Positions 1-11,459 of a stretch of DNA of 64,000 bases are shown here, piece by piece. The notes under the pieces are model-generated. The model did no database searches. It saw nothing but the letters and a program-made list of their open reading frames with translations, and had not been told where the DNA came from. How positions within the stretch are numbered: the stretch's first letter is position 1; each line of letters starts with the position of its first letter. Made by a program: the position numbers and the translations under genes. Source of the stretch: Micractinium sp. NFX-FRZ (lineage: Eukaryota > Chlorophyta > Trebouxiophyceae > Chlorellales > Chlorellaceae); assembly GCA_029339195.1 (NCBI GenBank), contig JAPTJF010000336.1:1-64000 (forward strand), in the 5' to 3' direction.

Positions 1-73
<73 letters not shown>
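1..73. repeat. Poly-G run at window edge
   Basis: The first 73 bases are uninterrupted G. This is neither the plant/algal telomere repeat (TTTAGGG) nor coding. It is probably a contig-end or gap artefact. It truncates the 5-oxoprolinase gene that follows. Confidence 0.9.
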
Positions 74-75
<2 letters not shown>

Positions 76-341
76 GGATGCCAGTGCCTGTATGTATGGA
101 TGTGTGTATGCTGACCCTGAGCACGCACATCTGCCGGTGGGAAATCTGCTGCGGGACGAGAGGACGAGGCAGTGAATGCCCTGGGCGCCAAGTGAGCCAT
201 GCATGGCCTTTGGGCAGTGGGTTGCACACAAGGTCGCTGGCCCCAGAAGGACACAGCTGCTGTGTGAAGCACTTCGTAAGATTTGTGCCTGCTGCTTGCC
301 CGACCTCCCGCCCTGCAAGCCCACCTGCCGCCCGCCTGCAG
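74..341. other. Intron sequence before first visible exon
   Basis: Non-coding by my reading. It ends in a CTGCAG acceptor at 341 leading into the first visible 5-oxoprolinase exon, which enters with two bases of a codon supplied from upstream. No convincing extra exon was found here. Confidence 0.5.
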
Positions 342-3300
342 GGCTGCCATGGAGGCTATAGCGGCAGACGTCAATGCGCACGCGGCGGCGGCGGGGCAGC
401 CGCCCAAGAGCACGGATGAGGTTGCCATGGGGTTTGTGCGGGTGGCAAACGAGGCGATGTGCCGCCCCATCAGAGCTCTTACGCAGATGAAGGTGGGTGG
501 GGGCGAGGGGTGTGGTGTGTGGTGGTGGCCTGTAGTTGATGGTGCCAGCAGGAGGCGAAACGGGTGGAGATAACTTGCTTGCCGTGGCATGAAGGGAATG
601 GAGGCGAGAAACCGAGATGTGAGGCCCCCCGCTGTTGCGTCTCTCTGAACTCCTGGGCGCTAAATTACAGCGTAACCCAACAATCGCCGGCCATTCACGC
701 CTCCGGGCCATGCCTGTGCACCCTGCTCACCTCCACCGCCTCCCGCAGGGGTATGACGTCACACAGCATGTGCTGGCCTGCTTTGGAGGCGCGGGCGGGC
801 AGCACGCCTGCGCCATCGCCGCCGCCCTGGGCATGCGCACCATCTTCATCCACCGCTACTCGGGCATCCTGTCTGCGGTGGGCATTGGGCTGGCAGAGGT
901 GGTGCAGGAGGCGCAGGTGAGATAGGGAGTGACGGTTTTTGTGACATCATGTATGTATGCCCATGCACCGCTACTTGGGCATGCTGGCGGCGGTGGGTTT
1001 AGGGCTGGCAGAGCTAGTGCAAGAGGCAAGAGGCGCAGGCAGGGGGCGCGCTTCTTGCATGTAGTGTCCACTTGCAAGGGAATGCAACAGCGTGTACAGT
1101 GCATGTGGCTTGGCAGGGAAGCTGTGCTGGGAGGAATGGCAGCTCGAGAATTGTAGCTTGGATGCAGGCACGCCGCCGCTGACCCCACCCAACCGCCACC
1201 CCATGCGGCGCCTTGGGCCCCTCTCCACAACGCGGTGCGTGCAGGAGCCCTCTGCCGCTGTGCTGAGCGCCGACGTGCTGCCAGATCTCAACCGCCGGTT
1301 GGACGCACTGCAGGTGCAGGCCGCCGCACGCCTGCAGGAGAAGGTGGGTCCACTACGGTCGGCCGTCTGCTCTTTATGCCAGGGGCTGCCTCGTTTAGGA
1401 GGCTCCAGAGCTGAGCTCGACTGGTAGTGGTGGCTGCTGCGTGCCTGCAGTCAAAGGTGTGACATCACGCGTGGCCGCTGCACCATGCCGCAGCAAGTCC
1501 TAACGGGCGCCTCACGCCGTGCTGCCTGTCATCGCTGGGCCTGCGACACAACCAGCCCTGCCTGCTGGCTTTACTGCAGGTCAGGGAGCAGCAAGTGTCT
1601 TGCCCGCACGCACACCGCCCTGTACTTTCTGCTGTCCCTGCCTCCACTGCAGGGCTTTAGCGAGCAGCAGATCTCCTGCCAGCGCTTCCTCAACCTGCGG
1701 TACGACGGCACGGATGTGCCCATCATGACCCCAGCCCCCGCCGGCGGCGACTATGCCGCCGCTTTCGAGCAGGCGTACCAGGTGACACAGAGATGACGGG
1801 AGGAGTGGAGGGTGTGGATGCAGCATGTGGCTGGGCTGGGCTGGGCTGCGTTGCTGTTGGGGTTGACACACCTGGGATGAGAACACACGGCCAGGTCAGG
1901 GGCAGGGGAGGGCATGCAGGTGCAGGAACTGGGCAGTGTGGCAACTGCGCATAGCAAAACCTGCTGAGGGGAGCTGCTGTGCCTGCAGCTTCGCAGCCTG
2001 CCGCCTGCCTGCCGCCTGGCACCTGCCTGGTTCACTCATCATCACCCCATCTCGCCCCGGTCTGCTGCTTTCCTTCCACTCTGCAGCGTGAGTTTGGTTT
2101 CAAGCTGGAGGGGCGCTCGATACTGGTGGACGACCTGCGTGTGCGGGCCAGCGGGCGGCACGGCGAGCTGCCGGAAGCCGACGAGGCGCCCGCCAGCGCA
2201 GGTGGGCAGGAGGCGGTTTCCAGGGCGGCGGCCTGTTGTTTCTGGCTGCGCGCCTGCTGGCTGTGCATGGGGGGTTTGAGGCGGGACCACACCATGCTGC
2301 AATGGGTACCGGGACCAATAGGCCGTGGCCAAGCGCCCAGTGCTGGTGAGCAACCCACTAGGCTGAGTGGCTGCCAGTGGCTGACCCCCGGTGGCCGTGC
2401 CCGCCCGCCTCCCTGTGCAGGCCCCCTTCCCCAGCCGGCGGCCACCTCCTCTGCCTACTTTGAGGTCGGCGGGCGGCAGCAGACACCTGCCTACCTGCTC
2501 TCTGATCTCACGCCAGGCCACGCCGTGCCAGGTGGGGCTGCCGTGCAGCTTCCGTGCGACTTCCGCACGTACAACATCATCACATTGCTTGCCCGCCTTG
2601 CTTGCCACTGCTTGGCACTGCCTGCTTGTGGCCTCTGATCTCGCTCCCCGGCCTGCCGTGTTTACTGCTGACAACAACAGCCACAACTGTGGCGGCACAG
2701 AGCTGCACCTGCTGCCAACCACATGGTTTTAAACAATTGAGGCTCATTCCTGGCTCTCCGTGCCTCTCCAACTCCCGCTGCAGGCCCTGCCATGCTGATC
2801 GACAACATCAGCACCATTGTGGTTGAGCCAGGCTGCACCGCCCACGTCACCACCAGCCACGATGTCCGCATCGAGCTGGGGCAGCGGGGGAAGCAGCAGG
2901 CGGCGGAAGTAGGCGTGGCGGAAGCAGATGCGGCAGCAGCGGCCACTGAATGTGACCCCATACAGCTGGCCATCTTCTCTCACAGGCACGTGCGGTTGTG
3001 AGGTGGTTGTGGCAGAGGAAGTTGGCAGAGTGGCAGAGGTGGTTGTTGCACAGTGTGAGGTGGTTGGCTGGCTGGGACTGGAATAGCTTTTGCTGAGGGC
3101 AGGCAGGGTGCGTCCCTCTTGCTTGCCTGGCTAAGTTTGGCCCCGCCACGCCCACCGCTGCACTGCCCACACCCTCCTCTGCCCCCCTCCCCCACGCGTG
3201 CAGGTTCATGGGAATTGCGGAGCAGATGGGGCGCGTGCTGCAGCGCACCTCCATCTCTGTAAACATCAAGGAGCGACTCGACTTCTCCTGCGCACTCTTT

Positions 3301-6300
3301 GATGCCCATGGTGCGCTTGAATGCTGCTCTCTTGGGGTGCGTGGGCACAGTATTCGACATCCCATGCGCGTGGTGTGAAGGCAATGCTGAGAGGGTGGGG
3401 GCCCCGGTGGCTTGCGAAGGACTGCGCCGGGCGGGCCGACTGAATCCAAGCTCCAGGTGAGGCCTGCAGTGGCCTCCCAGCCCAGCGCAGCCCTGTCAAC
3501 ACGCCACCCCTGCCTCTAGCCCCATCCCGCCCTCTTTGCCTACCCACGCCTCCCTCCCATACCCGCTCGCCTATGCCACACCCTGCAGGCAACCTGGTGT
3601 CCAACGCGCCCCACCTGCCCGTCCACCTGGGTGCCATGTCAGAGGCAGTCAAGTTCCAGATACGCTACTATGCAGCAGGGGGTGAAGGCGCGGGGCAAGG
3701 CCTGCAGGTCGGTTGGTCAGTCGGGTTGGTGGCTGTGTGGTGGGGGCGGGCTTAGTTGAGTGGCTGGCAGGGGACGGCGCCGGGAGGGGCTGCAGTAGGG
3801 GGCAGTGGGGAGAGTCTGTTGGGTGGTAGGGGGAGCAAGCAAGGCGCTGCTGGCACGCATGCACAGCGCCACTCTCTGTGCGCGCGGCAAGAACACTGCT
3901 GCTGCACAGCTGTGCTCTCGCTCCGCCCTCCCGCCTAGCCGCCGACCATCTCTCCACCTCCCCATCGCCCACCACGCCCCCGCCCGCAGGAGGGAGACGT
4001 GCTCGTGTCCAACCACCCCCAACTGGCGGGCGGCAGCCACCTCCCGGACATCACAGTCATCACACCCGTGTTTGAGGGCGGCCAAGTCGTGTTCTTTGTG
4101 GCTTCACGCGGCCACCATGCAGGTAGGTGGCATGCATGTGCAAGCTGCTGTTGCATCGGGAAGGTTAGTGTGAGGCGGATGTGTGTGCACATCCCGGACT
4201 TTGGCAAGGGTGGGTGCTGACCACCAGGAGGGTTGGCGGTGGGGGAGATGGGCGCCCAGGCTCTTGAGGTGTTGCATACTGAGGGGAGCGTTGGCGCCTG
4301 AGATATAAGTGTATGGGTGTGTGTGTGTGTGTGTTTTGTGTGGCTTTGCACTGCCAGCACGCAGATAGGGTGGCATGCGCAGGCTCCTGGGCAGCAGGAA
4401 GATTCGTGCGGGGTTGATGTACTATACACATGCGCATGCGGGGGGTGCTCACACATGGTGTTGTCATCACTGCTGGCGTGCACACCCATCCTGTCCCGCC
4501 TTGCCCGCCCTGCCCCTGCGCCTCTCCCTGCCCCCCCAGACATTGGCGGCATCTCCCCCGGCAGCATGCCCCCGCACTCGCACACCCTGGAGGAGGAGGG
4601 GGCCGCCATCATCTCACACAAGCTGGTGCAGGTGGGCTGCGTGAACAATGTTAACTTTACTTGAAAGCACCTGATTCGTTTGTCGTTGCTTCATGTACAT
4701 GCTTCATGTTGCTTCATGTTGCTTCATGTACATGCTTCATGTATCTGTCTGAGAAGTCGCACAGGTGGGCTGCTTGTGTGTTATTTGGTGTGGGTAGGGG
4801 CGTGACATGACCTGTTCCTAGCTTTCATAGGCTGCATTCTGTCCCCATGTCTTACTGCAGGGAGGGCGGTTTGACGAGGCCGGCATCACAGACCTGCTGC
4901 TGGCGCCCGGGCGCGGCGGCAACCCGGCCGTGAGCGGCACCCGCAACCTGCAGGACAATCTGTCGGACCTCAAAGCGCAGGTGAGCGCATTGCCTCTGGT
5001 ATCGTGTGGCTGTGGCAGTGAGGGCAAGGCATCATGGCATGCCTCTCTGTGGGGCTGGCTGGGACACGTCTGGAGGACAACCTGAGTACCTGTCGGACCT
5101 CAAAGGGCACGTGAGCACACCTCTCTCTGGCATGGAGTGCCAGTGGCTTTGGCAGTGAGGGACGCCATGGCATGCCTCGCCGCTGTGGGCTGGCTGGGTC
5201 GCGGCTGTGCTGGAGGGAGCAGTGTTGGCCACCCCTCTCCTCCTGTCCATCAAACGCCCCCCGGGGCTCCCTGCTTCCGCCAGAGTGGCGCGCGGTTAGT
5301 GCACGCACATAACAAGCCGCACCCCTTGGCCCGAGCCATCTCCTGCCACCCACGTTGCCCTCTCGTCAACCCTTCTGCAGGTGGCGGCCAACACCAAGGG
5401 CATTGCCCTGGTGAAGGAGTTGATTGCGGAGTACAGCCTGCCGGTGGTGCAGGCATACATGAAGCACATACAGGTGGGTGGGTGTGGATATGCACACTGG
5501 TCTGCATGGTTCGTTGGTGGTGGGCTTTGCCTTTCACTGCAGCTGTAATCACTGCAGCTGCCCCGCGGTGGGGGGCACGTCCAAGTGGGTGGGTCGGGCA
5601 GGCTTGCGAACAGAGCGAAGAGCGGGAGGTGCAACAGTTGCTGGTGGCCTTCCCGCAACACCAGGAGCACACACACACTTACTCACTCGCATGCTGCATG
5701 CACTGATTGATTGGTTGAGTGGCCCCCACGCCCGCCAACCCCGCCCCCTGCAGGCTAATGCGGAGCAGGCAGTGCGAGAGATGCTGGTGGCCTTTTCCCA
5801 GGAGCAGGGACTGGCGGAAGTGGGCACCGTGACCACTCGTGACCAGATGGATGACGGCACCCCCATCTGTCTGGCGGTCACTATCGACCGGCGGGACGGC
5901 AGCGCAGTATTCGACTTTGAGGGTGGGTGGGCGGGTGGGTTGGTGGGTGAGCGGGTGGACACTGCGACTTGTTGATTGGGTTGGCTGGTACGTTTGAACC
6001 AAGGGGAAGGCAGTTCTGGGGGCAGGGGGTTGTTGGTCGGTGCAGTGTATAACAGTGGGGGCGGGTGGGGCATTGTGACCGGGGGGTGGCGTCAGTGGCC
6101 CTTGGTTTGTACCCGCCAACCCGGCAGGGGCAGCTGCTGTTGCCCCTGTGCTGCACCTCTATTGCCTGTCGTGCATGTGCCGCCGCCCACGCCTCCTCAC
6201 CCGCCTACTGCCGCCTTCTGCCGCAGGCACCGGCCCCCAGGTGTTTGGGAACACCAACGCGCCACAAGCGGTGAGGCCTCCTGCTGCTTACGGCCTGGCT

Positions 6301-8852
6301 GGGCCCCGGCTGGGCCCCGGCTGGCCGCCGGCTTGCTTGCCGCTGCTGCCTGGCCTGCCTGCCCACCATTCCTTCCCCCGGCGGCCTGCCCTGCCTGCCC
6401 ACGAGACCAAACTCCATTGTCCACCCACCCAAGCGCACCTGCACTTGCCTGCCCGTCTAGCTTCCGACTGCCGCCCCATCCCGCCTCATCCCTGACTGTC
6501 ACATGTGTCCCACCGTGCCCCTCCCCTCCTCTCTCCCCTCCCTCCCTCCCCCTGCAGGTCCGCCACAGCGCCATCATCCACTCTCACCTGCTCTCCCTCC
6601 GCAAGGCAGCCCCGTACATTACTTGCTTCTCCCCCTGACTTTCACATCACACCCTGCCTCCCTCCCTCTCCCCCCTCGCAGGTCAGCCACAGCGCCATCA
6701 TCTACTCCCTGCGCTGCATGGTCACACGAGACATCCCTCTCAACCACGGCTGCATGGCACCCATCACCGTGCGCATACCGCCAGGTGCGTGCCTCGCCCA
6801 TGGGCGGTTGTAGGCGGGGGTGAAGCATGCTGGGCGGTGGGGTCCAGGGGAAAAGCAGCAATCCTGCTCACATGTGCGCCCTGGTGTGGTGAGGGACGGG
6901 TGGGCGGCGGCTATTGGCCACTCTGCATGCAGCAGCTCGACCCTTGGCACGATGCAGCAGCTCGAGGTGCACCGCGCCACTGCAGCACCCGGGATGCGCC
7001 CCGCCCTGCTCTCCCCCTGCACGTGCGCCTGCCTGCAGGCACCCCTCCTCACCCCTCCTCCAGGCCGACTGCAATGTACCCGTGACTCCAATGCACATTC
7101 TGTCCGCCTTGCTCTCATCATCTGCCTGCAGGCTCCCTGCTCTCCCCCTCTGAGCCGAGTTGTGTAGCCCGCAATTAAGGGCATACTCTTGTCCTCCTTG
7201 CTTTCTCTGCCGGCCTGCAGGCTCCCTGCTCTCCCCCTCCCCCGAGGCGGCCGTGGTGGGAGGCAACGTGCTGACCAGCCAGAGAGTGACGGATGTGGTG
7301 CTCAAGGCGTTCAATGCAGCCGCCGCCTCTCAGGTAGAGATGCGGGGTGGGGAGGGGCGGGTGAGAGGGGAAGGCAGCGGCGGGATGTGGTGGCCGGTAA
7401 GGCAGCCGGCTGCTTGGCAGCTGCTGGGGGGAGGGCCAGGGGATCAAGCCCCGCCTGTTTTTGCTGTCCTCATCTTCCGCCATCGTCTGACATCGGCGAG
7501 GGCCTGTCTTGCCACGATCGCAGGGCTGCATGAACAACTTCACCTTCGGGGACCCAGGGATGGGCTACTACGAGACGATAGCGGGCGGCGCGGGCGCGGG
7601 CCCCGGCTGGCACGGCCGCAGGTGGGGCGCATGGGCGAGATACAACAACTGTGCATGTGCCAGCCAGCGATTCAGCAGGGCTGGCACGTTACGGGGCCTG
7701 CTCGCCAGCACTGTGGTTTGTGCTGCCACTGGCATGAGAGGGGCGATTCCCTGCCCGCCTTGACTGGCCAGTCACTTGGCCACCCCCTGTCCTGTCTAGC
7801 CTGGTATGTTGTCACAGCTGTTCAACACCCCATGAAGGGGATTCAAGCTCAGGACGTACCCATGTCCCGAGCGGTACACGAGGCCCACCCCTGTGCCTGC
7901 AGCGGCGTGCACACTCACATGACCAACACACGCATCACCGACCCCGAAATCCTGGAGAGGCGCTACCCCGTGGTGCTGCACCAGTTCCGCCTGCGCCCAG
8001 GTGGGGTGAAGCATGCCTGGTTGGCAGCAATGCAGGGAAGCCCCCTCCGCTTCACGGCAGTCACCTGCTTGCACTCCCAGGATTGCAGTAATGCATCCTT
8101 TGATCTTGTGTATCGTAATGCCCTTTGCACCTGCAGGCACCGGCGGCGCCGGGCGCTACCACGGCGGCGACGGCGTGGTTCGGGAGCTCGAATTCCTGCG
8201 CCCCCTCACCGCCAGCATCCTTTCTGAGCGGCGCGCGGTGCGCCCCTTTGGCCTGCTGGGGGGCGGCTCCGCCTCGCCGGGAGTGAACCTGTGGATCAAG
8301 CGGGACGGGCGGGTGGTCAGCCTGGGGGGCAAGGCGACGGTGCAGGTGGGCGGGGCGGGCGGGCGGCGGGCAGGAGGTGGGCTGGAGGTGGCAGGCGGTG
8401 GCAGGCAGTCGTAGGGGTGGCAGGAGGCGGGCTGGATGAGGGAGGGGTGGATGAGCAGGTACTTAGGTGCCTCGCCGAGACAGGCATCATGGCCACACCT
8501 TCAGCAAACCCTCTTCATGCACTGCCTATCCCACCTGCACCCTCATGAACCTCGTGTCCTGTCTCTTCACATATGAATTGCGCCCTTTTACTTGCCTTTG
8601 TCTGATCAGGTGGAGGGCGGCGACCGCATACGCATCCTCACCCCCGGCGGCGGCGGCTACGGCCCGCCTCCTGCCGACGTGGCAGCAGCAGCGGGAACAG
8701 CAGGCGAGGGGGCAGACACAGCGGCATTCGCGGCAGAGGTGGAGGGCAAGGTGGCCTCCAAGCGGAGGCGGACGGGGGAGGCCGAGTTTTCGGCGCCAGT
8801 GCGGGATGGCGGCAGTGTGCAGGCGTATGTGCGCAATCAGGAGACTGTTTGA
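342..8852 (+). CDS. OPLAH: 5-oxoprolinase (ATP-hydrolysing), 5'-truncated
   Basis: Cleaves 5-oxo-L-proline to glutamate with ATP in the cytosolic glutathione (gamma-glutamyl) cycle. Twenty-one exons join in phase: 342-492, 749-916, 1245-1343, 1653-1781, 2087-2201, 2421-2531, 2784-2985, 3204-3310, 3589-3707, 3990-4122, 4540-4631, 4861-4980, 5381-5473, 5754-5922, 6227-6270, 6682-6784, 7221-7333, 7524-7621, 7903-8000, 8137-8345, 8610-8852. About 904 residues are visible. The end of the hydantoinase A domain is recognised by [19 protein letters not shown] and [14 protein letters not shown]. The whole hydantoinase B domain follows, with [60 protein letters not shown] and GGGGYG. Family members are about 1,280 residues, so roughly 370-400 N-terminal residues lie left of the poly-G. 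The intron after 2985 starts with GC. Four introns carry degenerate copies of exon edges. Confidence 0.95.
959..1040 (+). repeat. Intronic copy of OPLAH exon 2 end
   Basis: Degenerate copy of the last ~65 bases of the exon ending at 916 plus its flank. 'caccgctact' at 851 recurs at 966, a period of 115. The stretch encoding HRYSG...GLAEVVQEA is mirrored with changes. Confidence 0.85.
5071..5200 (+). repeat. Intronic copy of OPLAH exon 12 end and donor
   Basis: The exon end and donor at 4951-4990 recur near 5081-5120; 'tgtcggacctcaaag' is at 4961 and 5091, period 130. The following intron text (tggcagtgaggg ... catggcatgcctc) is also repeated, so the unit spans the exon-intron junction. Confidence 0.85.
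6485..6640 (+). repeat. Intronic copy of OPLAH exon 16 acceptor
   Basis: An acceptor plus exon start at 6551-6600 duplicates the real one at 6675-6720 (cag GTCnGCCACAGCGCCATCAT), period 124. Using the upstream copy reaches an in-frame TGA at 6636-6638, so the downstream copy is the functional one. Confidence 0.9.
7030..7165 (+). repeat. Intronic copies of OPLAH exon 17 acceptor
   Basis: 'ctgcaggctccctgctctcc' occurs at 7125 and again at the true exon start (7215), period about 89. A weaker copy begins near 7034. The decoy copy diverges after about 30 bases. Confidence 0.85.
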
Positions 8853-9366
8853 TATGGTGTGATGACGGGGGACGCATTGGCCGTGACGCGCCTTGTCGGC
8901 CTGAGCAGTGGAGTGCAGCTCTATGCCACACTGCACTGGTGTGCAAAGGGTGGGCGAGGACCCGCTTCCCCCCCAAGCCCATCCTCTAGCCCCCCTCCAG
9001 CACATGTTGTGTGCCTTCCCCCACGCGCCTGACTTCATTTGATCACACTGCATACTCAACACTCCGCATCTGCCTACATATTGCAAATGTACCAGGTCAA
9101 GCAATGCACTGCCCTTCAATAACCACACTTGCCTCGCCAGCAAGCCAGCGGGCCACCAACACAAACACGCCTGTGGGTGCATTCGTCCGTGCACAGTTCG
9201 TTTCTTACAGTACATGACATAGTGCGTTGCTGAAGTTTGAGGCTAGAGGGAAGCGGATCTCCTGGCCCGGGGCGCACCCTGCTGCCAGGGCGGCGGCCAA
9301 GGAGCACAGCACAGCTGGCCAGGTGGCAGCGCCAGGGGACAGCCGGCAGCTGTGCTATCAGCTCTT
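8853..9366. other. Convergent 3' region OPLAH/EMC3
   Basis: No gene seen. It holds the 3' UTRs of two converging genes. No TGTAA was found for OPLAH; EMC3 has one at 9205-9209. Confidence 0.6.
9205..9209 (-). terminator. TGTAA poly(A) signal of EMC3
   Basis: TTACA on the plus strand reads TGTAA on the minus strand, about 160 nt past the EMC3 stop. TGTAA is the usual green-algal polyadenylation signal. Confidence 0.6.
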
Positions 9367-11169
9367 TCACTGGGCGCTCAGCTGCTGCCGCAGCACCTTG
9401 ACGGCGCGCCCCTCGCTTCCCTCCAGGCGCCAGCGGTGCTCCGCCTGTATGTTCACAGGGGCGGGCGCACGTGAGCAGAGCGGGTGAGTGCAGGAGGTGG
9501 TGAGGCAGAGAGGGGCAGCGCATCCTGCCTGGCCTCCCATTGTGTTCCACAGTGCTGCCTTGTGCCACAGCACTGCCAACTACTCCCTCTGCTGGCCCAG
9601 CCCGCCAGGTACCTGCACAACGCCTGTGCAGCAGTGAATAAGCACATCAGCCCCTCTTCAGCCCCTCACCAGGTTGAGGTGCGCCTTCTCTGCGGCAAAC
9701 GCCTTTTCGGCGTCGAAGCCCATCGGGTTCATGCCGCCCATCTGCTGCTGCATCTGCATCATCTGCTGCGCATCGTTGATCGCCTTCTCCCTGCAGCCCA
9801 GCCAGCGGCATGGCGTGGAGAGAGGAACGGTAATGGGGCGTGGCGTGCCCGAGGGAAGGAGTGGGAGGTTGACGGAGTAGGGGCGCAGGCAGGCGGGTGC
9901 AGCGGGGCACGCACACTGCTTGGTTTTCGCCTCACACGCAGGAGCAACAATAGTCCACAGGAAGCAGCGGCTCACCCAACAGTGGTCAGCATGAATCAGG
10001 CACCCACCTGAACATGAGCATGAGCACGCCGCGCAGGCCGAAGAGCAGGAGGATGTAGTAGGAGAGCGAGGTGAAGTAGGAGGGGTGCAGGGAGGGGAGG
10101 TCGATGCCGCGCTGCAGCATGACGCGGAACTTGGGGGAGAGGGAGAAGGGGATGCGGCCCAGGATGAAGCCGGAGAAGAAGAAGTTGACCAGGGCGCCCA
10201 GCGCCAGCTGCGCGGATTGTGGGGTGGGATAAGCGGGAGGAGGGCAAAGGGATGAGGAAAGAAACGGGCGGCGCGCTGAGCGTCAGCTGCTTATGTCCTG
10301 CACGTTCGTTCATGCTGCGTGCCACGGCAGCAGCTGTTTGTGCATGCCTTGCCACTGCCACTGCCTGCAGCCTCCCACGCATGCCGGCCTAGCCGGATAT
10401 GTGAAGCAGGCCTCAAACTGGCTGTCCGTCCCAGCAAGCACGCCGGCAAAGCTGCCCCTGCCCACCTGCGGCAGCAGCCCGCTCAGCTGCTGCTTCATCA
10501 TCCCCTGCATCATGTCCGGGTTCGTCATCATCATCTCCTGCATGTTGCGCGCCTCCACCTTCTCATTCAGAATGCCCGTCTCCTGCAGCAGCAGCAGCGG
10601 TGCAGCAGCGCACAGACGTGTAAGCGTGCATGCAGTGTGAGAGTGAGAATGCACAAGCGCCTGCATGCTTCGTGCCTCCAACTTTTCGGCAGGCACCCCA
10701 CTCGCCTGAGAGCCCACGGGCACTTGACATATACTTCAAAAAAAGCTTCTCCTGGCCTCTCAAATGCGAGGGACCCACCTTGGCGGCAAAAAAGAGCTTG
10801 CGCTGGCGGAAGCCCGGCTCCGGCAGGAAGCTGCCGTTGGCACGCAACAGGGACGACCGAGCCACGGCCATCTGGCCGCGCAGCTCAGCTGAAGCCTTGT
10901 CCGGATCCGCTGCCGGCTTCTTGCTCTGGCCGGCCAGCAGCTGCAGACAGGGCGGAGCGGCGGCGGCGGCGGCAGTGAGGGCGGGCGAGAGGCAGGGAAC
11001 AGCCCAGCCGCAGCGCGACGCCCCTGTTTGCGCCTTCATAGCCGACACCGATTGCTCCTACCTGGTTGACATACTGCCGCAGCAGCTGCATGAGGAGCAC
11101 GCAGGCCGTGAGTGGCAGGAGCACCCAGTCCCGGACCTCCCGGTCCAGAACCAGCTCCTGGGACATCAT
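9367..11169 (-). CDS. EMC3: ER membrane protein complex subunit 3
   Basis: Subunit of the EMC insertase, which inserts tail-anchored and multipass proteins into the ER membrane; it belongs to the Oxa1/YidC superfamily. Six exons in minus order: 11169-11062, 10940-10779, 10582-10466, 10207-10008, 9790-9670, 9444-9367, giving 261 residues, the family's usual size. Visible: the N-terminal ELVLDREVRDWVLLPL membrane segment (about 3-30), the basic LLRANGSFLPEPGFRQRK stretch, a Met-rich cytosolic segment (MMMTNPDMMQGMMKQQL), two further membrane segments (LVNFFFSGFILGRIPF and SLSYYILLLFGLRGVLMLM), and a C-terminal QMMQMQQQ coiled segment. The ATG at 11169 gives the expected MMSQEL start. It is divergent from the DUF1825 gene over 290 bp. 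Confidence 0.93.
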
Positions 11170-11459
11170 CGCAGCTGGATTGCAGGCAGCAGGAGCGCCA
11201 GGGCAGGGGCGAGGGTGATCGAAGCCGCAAGGGGTTCAGAACGGTGCCCACAATGAGCTCGTTGCCGACCTTCGAAGTCGGATCACACTACGCACACACA
11301 GTGCGCTGGGGAGTCGGCATCCCCACTGGGCATTTCCTGCACCGCTGGCAAGGCCCCTCCCCGAGTGCTGTTTCCAAGGTTTCAACGCGTGCCGCAGTGT
11401 GCAGCAATCACTTAACATTGTGAAGCTACGCAGAGGCGTTGGTGTGTCACCGGAACCAC
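11170..11459. promoter_or_regulatory. Shared 290-bp divergent promoter region
   Basis: Lies between the EMC3 start codon (minus) and the DUF1825 start codon (plus), so it must hold both promoters and 5' UTRs. No TATA box or clear motif seen. Confidence 0.5.

Noticed and set aside
1..73. Poly-G as a telomere
   Set aside because: Telomeres of this lineage are TTTAGGG repeats; no such unit is present.
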